Source of the DNA: Thermoleophilaceae bacterium
GTDB lineage: Bacteria > Actinomycetota > Thermoleophilia > Solirubrobacterales > Thermoleophilaceae
Direction of reading: 5' to 3'
DNA: 42,147 nt
Assembly: GCA_030447905.1 (NCBI GenBank)
Contig: JAUJNZ010000001.1
Coordinates: 143,531 to 185,677, forward strand
Notes under the pieces: generated by a model
Database searches by the model: none
What the model saw: the letters and a program-made list of their open reading frames with translations, nothing else
Told to the model about the DNA's origin: nothing
Translations under genes and position numbers: made by a program
In this document: positions 24,544 to 33,521 of the stretch, one piece after another
Layout of the letters: each line of letters opens with the position of its first letter
Numbering within the stretch: the first letter of the stretch is position 1

Positions 24544-25724
24544 GCCGCGCGTCCCTCCGCCGCCCCGAGGCTCGAGCGCAGGCGCTCGACGGCCTCGCAC
24601 AGCCGGTCGTCGTCGATCGTGAGCGAGATGCGGAAGAAGCCCTCGCCGTTGGGCCCGTAGGCCCCGCCCGGCGAGACCACGACCGCGGATTCCTCGAGCA
24701 CCTTCTCGCAGTAGGAGGCCGAGGAGTGCCCGGCGGGCACGGGTGCCCACACGTAAATCGTCCCCATGGGGGGCGTGACCGCGACGCCGATTTCGCGCAG
24801 CGCGTCACAGACGAGGTCGCGTCGGCGCTCGTACAACGCGCTCATCTCGCGCGCCGCCTCGTCGCCCTCGGGGGAGAGCGCGGCGGCGGTGGCGAGCTGG
24901 ACGGCCTCGAACATGCCCGAGTCGATGTTGGTCTTGAGGCGCCAGTAGGGCTCGAGCGCCGCGGCGTTGCCGACGATCGCGGCGGCACGCCAGCCGGTCA
25001 TGTTGTAGCCCTTCGAGAGCGAGAAGACCTCGACGCCCACCTCCTTGGCGCCCGGGGTGGCCAGGAAGCTCGGCGCGACGTAGCCGTCGAAGGTGGTCTC
25101 GGTGTAGGAGGCGTCGTGGACCACGAGCAGGTCGTGCTCGCGCGCAAAGGCGACGGCTTGCTCGAACAGACCCTCAGGAGCGACCGCGCCCGTCGGGTTG
25201 TTCGGGTAGTTGAGGTAGAGCAGACGGGCGCGCTCGCGAGCATCGGCGGGGATCGCCTCGAGGTCGGGAGCGAAGCCGCGTTCGGGCCGAAGCGGCATGA
25301 GGACCGGCTCGCCGCCCGCGAGCAGCGGTCCACCCGTGTAGACCGGGTAGCCAGGATCGGCGGCGAGGGCGACGTCGCCCGGATCGAGAAACGCGAGGTT
25401 GAGGTTGAAGATGCACTCCTTGGCCCCAAGCGCGGGCATGATCTCCGTTCCCGGGTCGAGCGTGACGCCGAAGCGGCGCGCGTAGAAGGCGGCGACTGCT
25501 TCGCGAAGCTCGGTCCGCCCGCGGTTCGAGGGGTAGCGATGCGTGCCCGGGTCGGCGGCCGCCCTGGCGAGGGCGTCGACCATGAGCGCGGGCGTGGGCG
25601 TGTCGGGATCGCCGATGCCGAGGCTGATCACGTCGATTCCCTGCGCGCGCTTTTCGGCGATCTTGCGCTCGAGCTCGGCGAACAGGTACGGCGGGATCCG
25701 GCTCAGGCGCTCACTCGGTTGCAT
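24540..25724 (-). CDS. dapL: LL-diaminopimelate aminotransferase-like class I aminotransferase
   Basis: PLP-dependent aminotransferase of 394 residues. In the DapL route it turns tetrahydrodipicolinate directly into LL-diaminopimelate. Seen: IPPYLFAELERKIAEKRAQG at the start, SLGIGDPDTPTP, GAKECIFNLNLAFLDPGD, YLNYPNNPTGAV (Asn-Asn-Pro cofactor contact), HDASYTETTFDGY, and the PLP lysine in SLSKGYNMTGWRAA. These match the DapL/MTH52-type class, and the adjacent dapF supports the assignment; related aspartate-type aminotransferases share much of it. ATG 25724 lies inside the end of dapF (14-base overlap), indicating coupling. Feeds peptidoglycan and lysine. Confidence 0.85.
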   Translation of the reverse strand: MQPSERLSRIPPYLFAELERKIAEKRAQGIDVISLGIGDPDTPTPALMVDALARAAADPGTHRYPSNRGRTELREAVAAFYARRFGVTLDPGTEIMPALGAKECIFNLNLAFLDPGDVALAADPGYPVYTGGPLLAGGEPVLMPLRPERGFAPDLEAIPADARERARLLYLNYPNNPTGAVAPEGLFEQAVAFAREHDLLVVHDASYTETTFDGYVAPSFLATPGAKEVGVEVFSLSKGYNMTGWRAAAIVGNAAALEPYWRLKTNIDSGMFEAVQLATAAALSPEGDEAAREMSALYERRRDLVCDALREIGVAVTPPMGTIYVWAPVPAGHSSASYCEKVLEESAVVVSPGGAYGPNGEGFFRISLTIDDDRLCEAVERLRSSLGAAEGRAA

Positions 25725-26571
25725 GCAACTCCTCCACGAGCTCGTCGCTGAGGGTGCCACGGTAAACCGGCAGCGCCCAGCCCGTCAGCCGCACGCCGAG
25801 GTCCTCGGAGACCTCGACTTCGAGGTCGCCGCCGTCGAGGTGCACGGTCACCGGGCTCTCGGCGCCCCGCAGGACCGCCGCGACGGCGGCGCCGCAGGCA
25901 CCTGTGCCCGAGGACAGCGTCTCCCCCACGCCGCGCTCGTAGATCCGCGCGGCGATCTCGGTCTCCGTCTCCTGCCGCCAGAACGACACGTTCGTGCGGT
26001 TCGGGAACAGGTCTGTATTGCCCTCGATCGGCGAGCCGAGCTCCTCCAAGTCGAGGTCCTCGAGCGGCGGCGAGTCGTCCGCTCGCACCTCGATCGCGCA
26101 CTGGGGGTTGCCGATCGAGACGTGCTGGAAGGGCAGCCTGCGTCCAGCCACGGTGATTACCCCGGCGCCGCCTTGGTCACCGGACGGAAAGTCGGGCGAG
26201 CGCAGCCGAGCCCGTCCCATGTCCACCGAGCACGTCGTCGATCCGGTGATCTGCGGCCGGATCTCACCCGCCGCGGTCTCGATCGAGAAGACGTCGTGCT
26301 CGACCCAGCCCGAGCGGCGCAGATAGAGGATGGCCTCTCGGGCGCCGTTGCCCGAGAGCTCGGCCTCCGACCCGTCGGGATTGAAGATCCGCAGGCGGGC
26401 GACGTAGCCCCGCTCCGACGGCTCGCTCAGGAGCAGCACGCCGTCCGAGCCGATGCCGGTGTGGGCGGCGCACAGCCGGCGCACGCGCTCTGCGGTCAGC
26501 TCGAAGGGAAGGTCCCCCTGCTCGACGATCAGGTAGTCGTTGCCGAGCGCCTGCCACTTCTCGAAGGTCAT
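25711..26571 (-). CDS. dapF: Diaminopimelate epimerase homologue with Ser at both catalytic Cys positions
   Basis: DapF interconverts LL- and meso-diaminopimelate using two opposed cysteines. This 286-residue protein has the family fold marks: WQALGNDYLIVE (substrate Asn in GND), FNPDGSEAELSGNGAR, VSIGNPQCAIEV and YERGVGETLSSGTGACG. Canonical DapF has Cys immediately before GNG (about position 73) and before GTG (about 217). Here both are serine: codon TCG at Ser73 and TCG at Ser221. The remaining Cys226 is the non-catalytic one of GACG. So it may be a Ser/Ser variant enzyme, a different racemase or epimerase, or inactive. ATG 26571 (MTFEKWQALG) was chosen over extension to 26625. dapL overlaps its end. 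Confidence 0.9.
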   Translation of the reverse strand: MTFEKWQALGNDYLIVEQGDLPFELTAERVRRLCAAHTGIGSDGVLLLSEPSERGYVARLRIFNPDGSEAELSGNGAREAILYLRRSGWVEHDVFSIETAAGEIRPQITGSTTCSVDMGRARLRSPDFPSGDQGGAGVITVAGRRLPFQHVSIGNPQCAIEVRADDSPPLEDLDLEELGSPIEGNTDLFPNRTNVSFWRQETETEIAARIYERGVGETLSSGTGACGAAVAAVLRGAESPVTVHLDGGDLEVEVSEDLGVRLTGWALPVYRGTLSDELVEELHATE

Positions 26572-26706
26572 CGCGGGTGGGAGCCGAGGTCGGGTGGGGA
26601 CGAGGAGCGGGGCATCGCTGGGCACATAGCCGCGGCGGTCAGGGCGCGGCGGCCGGCGACCCGAGGCGGGCCATCCGGGCGGCCGGCGGGTTCGTTCGGC
26701 GCGGCA

Positions 26707-27639
26707 CTATAGACATCCGGCGATCTCCTCGGCGACCTCGGCAGGGTCGCGCCCGGTCACGTCGATTCGCTTGACCCCGGCGAGCTTTCGCATCCACGTG
26801 AGCTGGCGCTTGGCGAGGTTGCGCGTGCGCCGCTCGAGCGCCTCGACCTCGCCGGCGAGCAGCTCCTCGAAGCCGAGTGCCGCGCGGGCCGTCGCGGAGG
26901 CGCCGGCGGCGGCGGCGCGACGTACCTCCTCTTCCGCCCCCGCGGCGACCATCTCCTGGACGCGCCGCTCGATCGCCGCGTAGAGCGCGCCGCGCTCGGC
27001 GATGAGGCCGACGAGCAGGGTCGGGCGGCGCGTCGCGCTCGTCCAGAGCTGGGACTTGCCGGATTCCGAGGGGACCGGGAGCGGGACCTCCCCGGTCTCG
27101 AGCAGCTCATGGGCACGGACTATCCGGCTGCGGTCGGCCGGGTCGATGCGAGCCGCGGCGTCGGGTGACCGGCGACCGAGCTCGGCGTGCAGGGCGGCTG
27201 GTCCGCGAGCAGCCAGGTCCGCCTCGACCCGCTCGCGAACGCCGGGACCGGGGGGCGGGCGCAGGTCGAGCTCGCTCAGGGCGGCGCGCAGGTACATGCC
27301 CGTTCCCCCGACGACGATCGGGCGCCGCCCGGCGGCCAGCGCGGCGTCGATCTCGCGGTGGGCGAGCGGCACGTACTCCCCCACGGAGAAGGTGGCGCTC
27401 ACCGGCACGGAGGCGACGAGGCGGTGCTCGAGGCGGGCCTGCTCGGCGGCGGTGGGGGCCGCGGTGAGGGTCTCGAGGCCCGCGTAGACCTGCAGGGCGT
27501 CGGCGGAGATCGCGACCGGGTCCTCTCCGAGCCCGCGCAGCCGCTCGCCCAGGGCGACGGCGATGGACGTCTTGCCGATTCCGGTCGGACCGAAGAGGGC
27601 GACGACCTCGGGGCGCCCCGCGGGCGCTGGATCGCTCAG
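26707..27639 (-). CDS. miaA: tRNA dimethylallyltransferase MiaA, probable CTG start
   Basis: MiaA adds dimethylallyl to N6 of A37 in tRNAs reading UNN codons, the substrate for MiaB. 310 residues from CTG 27639: P-loop LFGPTGIGKTS (15-25), SADALQVYAG (DAQ-type substrate motif), GGTGMYLRA (about 110-118), and the C-terminal RNLAKRQLTWMRKL. Starting at the first standard codon (27408) would remove the P-loop and about 77 essential residues. No ATG, GTG or TTG lies in frame between 27408 and the upstream gene. CTG 27639 overlaps the miaB stop (CTGA), the usual coupling geometry in this genome. Length fits the family well. Confidence 0.9.
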   Translation of the reverse strand: MSDPAPAGRPEVVALFGPTGIGKTSIAVALGERLRGLGEDPVAISADALQVYAGLETLTAAPTAAEQARLEHRLVASVPVSATFSVGEYVPLAHREIDAALAAGRRPIVVGGTGMYLRAALSELDLRPPPGPGVRERVEADLAARGPAALHAELGRRSPDAAARIDPADRSRIVRAHELLETGEVPLPVPSESGKSQLWTSATRRPTLLVGLIAERGALYAAIERRVQEMVAAGAEEEVRRAAAAGASATARAALGFEELLAGEVEALERRTRNLAKRQLTWMRKLAGVKRIDVTGRDPAEVAEEIAGCL

Positions 27640-29081
27640 AGCGCGGCGGAGAGGGCCCGCGCCTCGCCGGCGAGGGTGGTGCTGGTGGCGCCGGTGATCT
27701 CGACGCCGACGAGCTCCCCGGGCTGCGGTCGAGCGCTTACCTCCCCGGTGTCGGACCCCACATTTCCCAGACCGAAGTTTACCGTCTTGTTGTGGCGCGT
27801 GCGCCCGCGCAGGCGCGAAGGGTCGGTGCGGGAGGGTCCCTCCACGAGTACCTCCATGGTTCGACCGACGAACCGCTGTGCGCGCTCGGTGGCCCGCCGC
27901 TGAACGGTCTCGACCAGCCGGTCCATCCGCTCCCGCTTGGCCGCGTGTGGGAGCTGACCGTCCATGCCGGCGGCCTCGGTTCCACGCCGCGGCGAGAACA
28001 GGAACGTGAACGCCGAGTCATAGCCGACCTCCTCGACCAGCGACAGCGTCTGCTCGAAGTCGTCGTCGGTCTCGCCGGGGAAGCCGACGATGATGTCGGT
28101 GGTGAGCGCACAGTCGGGCACGTGGTCCCGGATCAGTGCCACCCGATCGAGGTAGCGCTGGCGGTCGTAGGTCCGGCGCATGGCCTTGAGCATGCGGCTC
28201 GAGCCCGACTGCAGCGGCAGATGGATGTGCTCGCAGAGCGCCGCCAGCTCCGCGTGGGCGCGAACGACGTCCTCGCGCATGTCCTTGGGGTGCGGGCTCG
28301 TGTAGCGGATGCGGTCGATGCCCGCGACGGCATCGACGGCAGCCAGCAGCTCGGCGAAGGTGACCCTCTGGTCGCGGGGTAGGTCGCGGCCGTAGGAGTT
28401 GACGTTCTGGCCGAGCAGGGTCACCTCGCGCACGCCGTCGGCCGCGAGGCGCTCGACCTCTCCCACGAGCTCGCCGGGCGGTCGGCTGGCCTCGCGCCCA
28501 CGCGTCGAGGGGACGATGCAGTAGGCGCAGCGGCAGTTGCAGCCGACCGAGATCTGCACCCACCCCTGGAACTCGCGCGCCCGCTTCATCGGCAGGTGCC
28601 CGGAGAAGCCCTCGAACTCGAAGTAGCCCTGCGCGGTCAGCGAGTCGCTCGTCAGGAACTCGGCCAGCTTCGGGATCTGGCCCGGGCCGAAGGCGACGTC
28701 GACGAACGGGAAGCGCTCGAAGACGCGCTCCTTCATCGACTGCGACCAGCACCCGCCCACCCCGACGACGCGCGCCGGATCCTCTCCCTTGAGCCGCTTG
28801 GCCTCACCGAGGTGGGCGACGAAGCGGTTGTCGGCCGACTCCCGGATCGAGCAGGTGTTGAAGAGGATCAGGTCCGCCTCGTCGCGCGCGGGGGCCTCGC
28901 GGTAGCCGAGCGACTCGAGCATGCCCTTCATCCGCTCGGAGTCGTGCTCGTTCATCTGGCAGCCGAAGGTGGTGAGGTGGTAGCGCTTCGGGATTCCCTC
29001 TCTCGGGTACGCTCGCTTCGCTCGCTCAGGGAGCCCCTCGATAGGGAACCCCTTCGCGCGGCCATCGTCGATCGACCTCAC
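27636..29081 (-). CDS. miaB: tRNA-2-methylthio-N6-dimethylallyladenosine synthase MiaB
   Basis: Radical-SAM methylthiotransferase that converts i6A37, the product of MiaA, to ms2i6A37. 481 residues: UPF0004 domain with FGCQMNEHDSERM, FNTCSIRESA and VGGCWSQ (three cluster cysteines), radical-SAM motif GCNCRCAYCIVPSTRG (Cys-x3-Cys-x2-Cys, about 180-195), and a C-terminal TRAM domain (RTMEVLVEG to LVGVEITGA). The N-terminus carries about 33 extra residues before YHLTTFGCQMNE; GTG 29081 is the only start found for them. Downstream miaA overlaps its stop; rny ends 9 bases upstream, so the three form a unit. Confidence 0.95.
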   Translation of the reverse strand: MRSIDDGRAKGFPIEGLPERAKRAYPREGIPKRYHLTTFGCQMNEHDSERMKGMLESLGYREAPARDEADLILFNTCSIRESADNRFVAHLGEAKRLKGEDPARVVGVGGCWSQSMKERVFERFPFVDVAFGPGQIPKLAEFLTSDSLTAQGYFEFEGFSGHLPMKRAREFQGWVQISVGCNCRCAYCIVPSTRGREASRPPGELVGEVERLAADGVREVTLLGQNVNSYGRDLPRDQRVTFAELLAAVDAVAGIDRIRYTSPHPKDMREDVVRAHAELAALCEHIHLPLQSGSSRMLKAMRRTYDRQRYLDRVALIRDHVPDCALTTDIIVGFPGETDDDFEQTLSLVEEVGYDSAFTFLFSPRRGTEAAGMDGQLPHAAKRERMDRLVETVQRRATERAQRFVGRTMEVLVEGPSRTDPSRLRGRTRHNKTVNFGLGNVGSDTGEVSARPQPGELVGVEITGATSTTLAGEARALSAAL

Positions 29082-29090
29082 GCGGCGATT

Positions 29091-30656
29091 CTATTTTGCG
29101 TAGTCCACGGCACGGCTCTCGCGGATAACCGTGACCTTGATCTGACCAGGGAACTCGAGCTCCTTCTCGACGTCGCGGGCGATCGCGTGCGAGAGGAGCG
29201 CCGCGGCGTCGTCGTCCATGGCCTCGGGGCTCACGACCACCCGCACCTCCCGCCCGGCCTGCATGGCGAAGACCTTCTCGACGCCCTCGTGGCGGTTGGC
29301 GATCTGCTCGAGGTCGCGCAGGCGCTTCATGTAGTGCTCGAGCGACTCCCCTCGCGCGCCCGGACGCGCGCCCGAGAGCGAGTCGGCGATCTGCACCACG
29401 ACGGCCTCGATGGTCTGCAGCTCGACCTCGTTGTGGTGGGCCTCCATGGCGTGCGCGACCGCCTCCGACTCCCCGTAGCGGCGAGCGATGTCGCCACCCA
29501 CCAGCGCGTGGGGACCCTCGATCTCGTGGGTCACCGCCTTGCCGATGTCGTGGAGGAGCGCCGCTCGGCGGGCGCACTTGGCGCTCGCGCCGAGCTCGGC
29601 GGCGAGCGTGCCGGCGAGGTTCGCGCACTCGACCGAGTGGGCGAGCACGTTCTGCCCGTAGCTCGTGCGGTAGCGCAACCGGCCGAGCAGCTTGACGAGC
29701 TCGGGATGCAGTGCACCCGCCTCGGCGTCGAACACGGCCTGCTCGCCGACCTCGACGACGTGTCCGTCCATCTCCGTGACGGCCTGGTCGTAGGCGTCCT
29801 CGATGCGCGCGGGGTGGATCCGCCCGTCCTCGAGCAACTTCTCGAGGGTGATGCGCGCGATCTCGCGGCGGACGCCGTCGAAGCCCGAGAGGACGACCGT
29901 CGAGGGCGTGTCGTCGACGATGAAGTCGATGCCGGTCAGGGTTTCGAGCGAGCGGATGTTACGCCCCTCGCGGCCGATGATCCGGCCCTTCATGTCGTCG
30001 GAGGGAAGCTGAACGACCGACACGGTCGTCTCGGCGGCGTGGCCGGCGGCAAGCCGCTGCATCGCGGTGGCGAGGATGCTGCGAGCGCGGCGGTCGGCCT
30101 CTCGCTTGGCCTCTTCCTCGGCTTGGCGGATCATCCGGGCGCTCTCGTGCTCGAGCTCATCCTCGAGCTCCCGCAGGAGGATCTGCTTGGCCTGGCCGGC
30201 GGTGAGCCCGGCGATCCGCTCGAGCTCGCGCAGCTGGTCTCGCCGAGCCGAGTTGACCTGGTCCTGGCTCTGCTCGAGGTTGCGCTGGCGATCGTCGATG
30301 GCGCGCTCGCGCCGCTCGAGGTCGGCGAGCTTGACGTCGATCGACTGCTCCTTCCCGAGCAGCCGCTCCTCGATCCGCCCCACCTCGGCCCGCCGCTGGA
30401 CGAGCTCGAGGTCGAGCTGCTCGCGTAGATCGGCGGTCGACGGCCCTGCCGACGCCTCCCCTTCCTCCTCCTCGAGTGCCACCGGGGCTGGCGACGCAGC
30501 GAACGAGGCGCCCTGCGGTACGACTCCCACGCTCGACCGCCCGTTCTCGGCGGCCGCGGCTCCGTCCGTGCGAAGGCCCCGCGCGCGATGTGTGGTCGCG
30601 ACCACGGCCACCGCGGCCGCCGCCAGCACCACCAGACCGATCAGCACGATCTCCAT
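29091..30656 (-). CDS. rny: Ribonuclease Y
   Basis: Membrane-anchored endoribonuclease that starts mRNA decay. 521 residues: N-terminal helix (about 2-22, EIVLIGLVVLAAAAVAVV), a long charged coiled coil (about 65-190), a KH domain with GRIIGREGRNIRSLETLTG, and an HD domain with LLHDIGKAVTHE (metal-binding His-Asp). ATG 30656 follows a good ribosome site (gaggaga). A Pro/Ala/Glu-rich insertion (about 25-65) follows the helix. Heads the rny-miaB-miaA run, with a probable own promoter about 265 bases upstream. Confidence 0.95.
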   Translation of the reverse strand: MEIVLIGLVVLAAAAVAVVATTHRARGLRTDGAAAAENGRSSVGVVPQGASFAASPAPVALEEEEGEASAGPSTADLREQLDLELVQRRAEVGRIEERLLGKEQSIDVKLADLERRERAIDDRQRNLEQSQDQVNSARRDQLRELERIAGLTAGQAKQILLRELEDELEHESARMIRQAEEEAKREADRRARSILATAMQRLAAGHAAETTVSVVQLPSDDMKGRIIGREGRNIRSLETLTGIDFIVDDTPSTVVLSGFDGVRREIARITLEKLLEDGRIHPARIEDAYDQAVTEMDGHVVEVGEQAVFDAEAGALHPELVKLLGRLRYRTSYGQNVLAHSVECANLAGTLAAELGASAKCARRAALLHDIGKAVTHEIEGPHALVGGDIARRYGESEAVAHAMEAHHNEVELQTIEAVVVQIADSLSGARPGARGESLEHYMKRLRDLEQIANRHEGVEKVFAMQAGREVRVVVSPEAMDDDAAALLSHAIARDVEKELEFPGQIKVTVIRESRAVDYAK

Positions 30657-31008
30657 ATCGGGTGTCTCCTCGTTCAGCTCGCCTACGCGAGCCTGAAGTC
30701 TGCGTACCTCGGCCCAGACCGACGCGCAAGACACCAGGACCGTGCTCTTTCAGGCAGACGTGTGGCCGCGGGGAACCACACCACGTACAGCGCGCCGCTA
30801 GCTCGCTCCTTCCTGCTCGTCCGCTGGGTGATCCGGGGGTGTCATCGACTTCTGCCGTGGAAGCGTGGTTATCTGGTACCTGATCTGCGACGGACGGCTA
30901 GGCCCGTTCCGCGACAGAGATTAGTACCGTGGGACCGTCGGTTCAAGAGGCGGCCGGGCGGTTGCCGGCGGGATCGGCCGGGACCCCTCATGATCGCTCA
31001 CGCCGAGC
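30657..31008. other. Intergenic region between recX and rny
   Basis: About 350 bases without a gene. It holds the candidate rny promoter and the long leader. A T-loop-like ggttcaaga at 30941 has no pairing arms, so no tRNA is called. No intrinsic terminator for recX was found. Confidence 0.5.
30919..30947 (-). promoter_or_regulatory. Candidate promoter for rny
   Basis: On the minus strand, TTGAAC (30947-30942) and TAATCT (30924-30919) are separated by exactly 17 bases, a plausible sigma-A-type promoter reading toward rny. It would give a leader of roughly 255 bases. The -10 matches consensus only partly, so support is moderate. Confidence 0.35.
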
Positions 31009-31515
31009 TCAGGGTGGCTCGGCCGTTGGGGACGGGCAGGAAATCTCCCGCTCGTGGCGACGTATGGCCTCGTATGCGACATCGGCGTCGTAGCCGCGGC
31101 GGACGAGCAGGCCCAGGGCGCGCTGACGACCCCGATCGTCTGCCGGCGGGACAGCCACGCGCTCGGCGAGCAGGGCGCGCGCCGTCTCGAGCTCCGCCTC
31201 ACCGCGATCGGCGAGCACCTCGCGCGCGAGCTCGGGCGCGATCCCCCGGCGCTCGAGGGCTCGGGCGATCCGCTCCCCGCCCCACCGGTCGAGCCGTCGC
31301 CGATCTTCGACGAAACGGCGCGCGAAGCCGGCGTCGTCGAGGTATCCGGCGCCGGCGATCTCGGTCAGCGCCGCATCGGCGGCGGTCGGCTCGACGCCTC
31401 GTCGCTCGAGCAGCGCCCGTAGCTCGGCGAACGTGTGGTCGCGCCGGGAGAGCGCCCGCCAGGCGAGCGTGAGCGCCCGGCGGTTCTCTCCAGAAGCGTG
31501 AGCCTCGCGGGGCAC
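31009..31515 (-). CDS. recX: RecA regulatory protein RecX
   Basis: RecX binds and restrains RecA filaments. 168 residues of three-helix repeats: ALTLAWRALSRRDHTFAELRALL (about 14-36), then AGYLDDAGFARRFVEDRRRLDRWG (about 56-79) and a last repeat with ALGLLVRRGYDADVAYEAIRR. The motif GYLDDAxFA is typical. GTG 31515 lies 30 bases after the recA stop on the same strand, so it is probably co-transcribed with recA, as in many bacteria. Confidence 0.92.
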   Translation of the reverse strand: MPREAHASGENRRALTLAWRALSRRDHTFAELRALLERRGVEPTAADAALTEIAGAGYLDDAGFARRFVEDRRRLDRWGGERIARALERRGIAPELAREVLADRGEAELETARALLAERVAVPPADDRGRQRALGLLVRRGYDADVAYEAIRRHEREISCPSPTAEPP

Positions 31516-31545
31516 CGACGCCTCGCGGTTCGCCCGAGAAGTGCC

Positions 31546-32688
31546 TCAGGCGGCCTGGCGGACCGAAGCTCCGGCGCTCGAGCCGTCCTCGGCGCCGTTC
31601 GGGGCAGCGGAGTCCGAGAGCGCGCCGTCCTGGGTCGAGGCCCCGCCATTGACGCTCTCGACCGGTCCGGTCCGGCGTTCCACTCCCACGGCCTCGTAGA
31701 TGCGTCGCTCGATCGTCTCGGCGACGTCGGGATGCTCGCGCAGGTAGGCCTTGGCGTTGTTGCGACCCTGTCCGAGCCGCTCGTCGCCGAGCGAGAAGAA
31801 CGAACCCGACTTCGTGACGATCTTGTGCTCGATGCCGAGGTCGATCAGGCAGCCCTCCGAGGAGATGCCGTCGCCGTACTCGATGTCGAACTCGGCCTGG
31901 CGGAACGGGGCGGCTACCTTGTTCTTGACCACCTTGACTCGGACGCGGTTGCCGATCGCCTCGGTGCCCTCCTTGAGGGTCTCGATGCGGCGAATATCCA
32001 GTCGCTGCGAGGAGTAGAACTTGAGCGCGCGACCGCCGGGCTGGGTCTCCGGTGAGCCGAACATGACGCCGACCTTCTCGCGGATCTGGTTGGTGAACAG
32101 GCATAGGGTGCCGGCGCGGTTGAGGTTGCCGGCGAGCTTGCGCGTCGCCTGACTCATCATCCGAGCCTGGAGGCCGACCGTCTGGTCACCCATCTGCCCC
32201 TCGAGCTCCGCCTTCGGAGTGAGCGCGGCGACCGAGTCGATGGCAACGACGTCGATCGCACCCGAACGGACGAGCACGTCGGCGATCTCGAGCGCCTGCT
32301 CGCCGTAGTCGGGCTGGGAGACCAGCAGCTCGTCGACGTCCACGCCGATGCGCTTCGCATAGATCGGGTCCATGGCGTGCTCGGCGTCGATGAAGGCGCA
32401 GGTGCCGCCCTGGCGCTGGGCCTCGGCGAGGACGTGGTAGACGAGCGTCGTCTTGCCCGACGACTCGGGCCCGAAGACCTCGACGATGCGCCCGCGCGGA
32501 AGGCCGCCGACCCCCAGTGCGAGGTCGAGCGAAAGCGCGCCACTCGGGATCGCGGAGACGCGCACCGCCGCCCGCTCGTCGCCCATGCGCATGATCGACC
32601 CCTTGCCGAAGTCGCGCTCGATCTGCCCGAGGGCACTGCCGAGGGCCGCCTCGCGGGCCTTTGCCGCCTTGTCGTGATCCTTGTCCAT
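31546..32688 (-). CDS. recA: Recombinase RecA
   Basis: DNA strand-exchange protein and co-protease. 380 residues: Walker [11 protein letters not shown] (about 70-79), catalytic Glu in [11 protein letters not shown], Walker [14 protein letters not shown]-binding loops with [19 protein letters not shown] and [20 protein letters not shown], and a Ser/Ala/Gly-rich tail (about 345-380). ATG 32688 follows ggagcaaaagca. A longer frame to 33405 is antisense to thpR and not used. No clear actinomycete SOS box (GAAC-N4-GTTC type) was found upstream. Followed by recX. Confidence 0.98.
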   Translation of the reverse strand: MDKDHDKAAKAREAALGSALGQIERDFGKGSIMRMGDERAAVRVSAIPSGALSLDLALGVGGLPRGRIVEVFGPESSGKTTLVYHVLAEAQRQGGTCAFIDAEHAMDPIYAKRIGVDVDELLVSQPDYGEQALEIADVLVRSGAIDVVAIDSVAALTPKAELEGQMGDQTVGLQARMMSQATRKLAGNLNRAGTLCLFTNQIREKVGVMFGSPETQPGGRALKFYSSQRLDIRRIETLKEGTEAIGNRVRVKVVKNKVAAPFRQAEFDIEYGDGISSEGCLIDLGIEHKIVTKSGSFFSLGDERLGQGRNNAKAYLREHPDVAETIERRIYEAVGVERRTGPVESVNGGASTQDGALSDSAAPNGAEDGSSAGASVRQAA

Positions 32689-32906
32689 TGCTTTTGCTCC
32701 TGGCTCTCTGTTCTCGTCCCGGTTTCGTGGGTGGGGCGAAGGTAGGGGACGGATCGGACGCCATGGGGAACTTGGGTGACGATCTCCCGACACCTGTGTG
32801 ACAGCTACGCGACAAAGGCGGTGACGGCTGCGGACGCTCGAGGTCCTCGCACCGAGCTCGTCAAACCTCGCTTGCGCACCCCAAGAGGGCAGGCCGGACG
32901 ATGCGC
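32689..32906. other. recA upstream region
   Basis: 218 bases between recA and thpR, both on the minus strand; it should hold the recA promoter. A partial TTGTCGCGT on the minus strand recalls the LexA-independent recA promoter of actinomycetes (TTGTCRGTG-N8-TANNNT), but the TA element is missing, so nothing is called. Confidence 0.35.
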
Positions 32907-33521
32907 TCACGGCCGCAGGCGGTGGCGCGCGAGCGGCTCGTAGCGAGCCCCGCCCGGGGCGAGGTGGGATCGGTAGAGGGTGACGTGCTCGAAGCGCAGC
33001 GGCCCTTGGGGTCGCTCCGCCTGGGGCGGCAAGGCGGGGCTCGGCTGGCGTCCCGCGTGCCCGCGCACGCGCGCGAGGGTCATGTGCGGCCAGAAGGGGC
33101 GCCGCTCGGGAGCGTGCAGCTCCTTGGCTTCGAGCGCGTCGGAGGCGACGGTCTGGACGGCCCCGGCGCGGCGCTCGGGATCGCCTAGACCGAGCGCGAG
33201 GAGCCGCGGGCGCCGGCGCGGCAGGGCCTCGACCCCGAGGGGCCACAGCTCCGGTGCGGACAACCCCGCGAGGGCGCCCAAGGTCCCGGCGATCGGCTCG
33301 ATCTCCGCCTCGGGGCGATGGCCGAGGAAGACGAGCGTCACGTGCAGGCTCTGTGCCGGTACCAGTCGCAGCCCGGCTTGTCCCGTCAAAGCCGAGTCGC
33401 GCCACGCGGCGAGCGCCGTCCGTGCCGAGTCGACCGGGTCGAGGGCGAGGAAGAGGCGAGCCCGCGAGACCCCCGGCCTCCGACCGCCATCCGCCTCCTC
33501 AGGTGGGCGCCGGCTCTCCAA
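32907..33521 (-). CDS. thpR: RNA 2',3'-cyclic phosphodiesterase (2H family, ThpR/LigT)
   Basis: 2H phosphoesterase of 204 residues as drawn. The two catalytic His-x-Thr/Leu motifs are [10 protein letters not shown] and WPHMTLARV, placed about 85 residues apart, with FLALDPVD at the start of the fold. Family members hydrolyse RNA 2',3'-cyclic phosphates. The start is doubtful. TTG 33521 is in frame but has no ribosome site. The good site AGGAGG right after the cinA stop leads to ATG 33487, which is out of frame by one; one extra G in the run of five at about 33471-33475 would join it to RARLFLALD. Coupled to cinA. Confidence 0.87.
   Translation of the reverse strand: MESRRPPEEADGGRRPGVSRARLFLALDPVDSARTALAAWRDSALTGQAGLRLVPAQSLHVTLVFLGHRPEAEIEPIAGTLGALAGLSAPELWPLGVEALPRRRPRLLALGLGDPERRAGAVQTVASDALEAKELHAPERRPFWPHMTLARVRGHAGRQPSPALPPQAERPQGPLRFEHVTLYRSHLAPGGARYEPLARHRLRP

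Noticed and set aside
30935-30960. tRNA-like T-loop (ggttcaaga)
   Set aside because: The flanking bases do not pair as a T-arm and no acceptor stem, anticodon arm or D-arm can be built around it.
32689-32906. SOS box or LexA-independent promoter before recA
   Set aside because: No GAAC-N4-GTTC palindrome; the TTGTCGCGT match to the actinomycete motif lacks the TANNNT element at the required distance.
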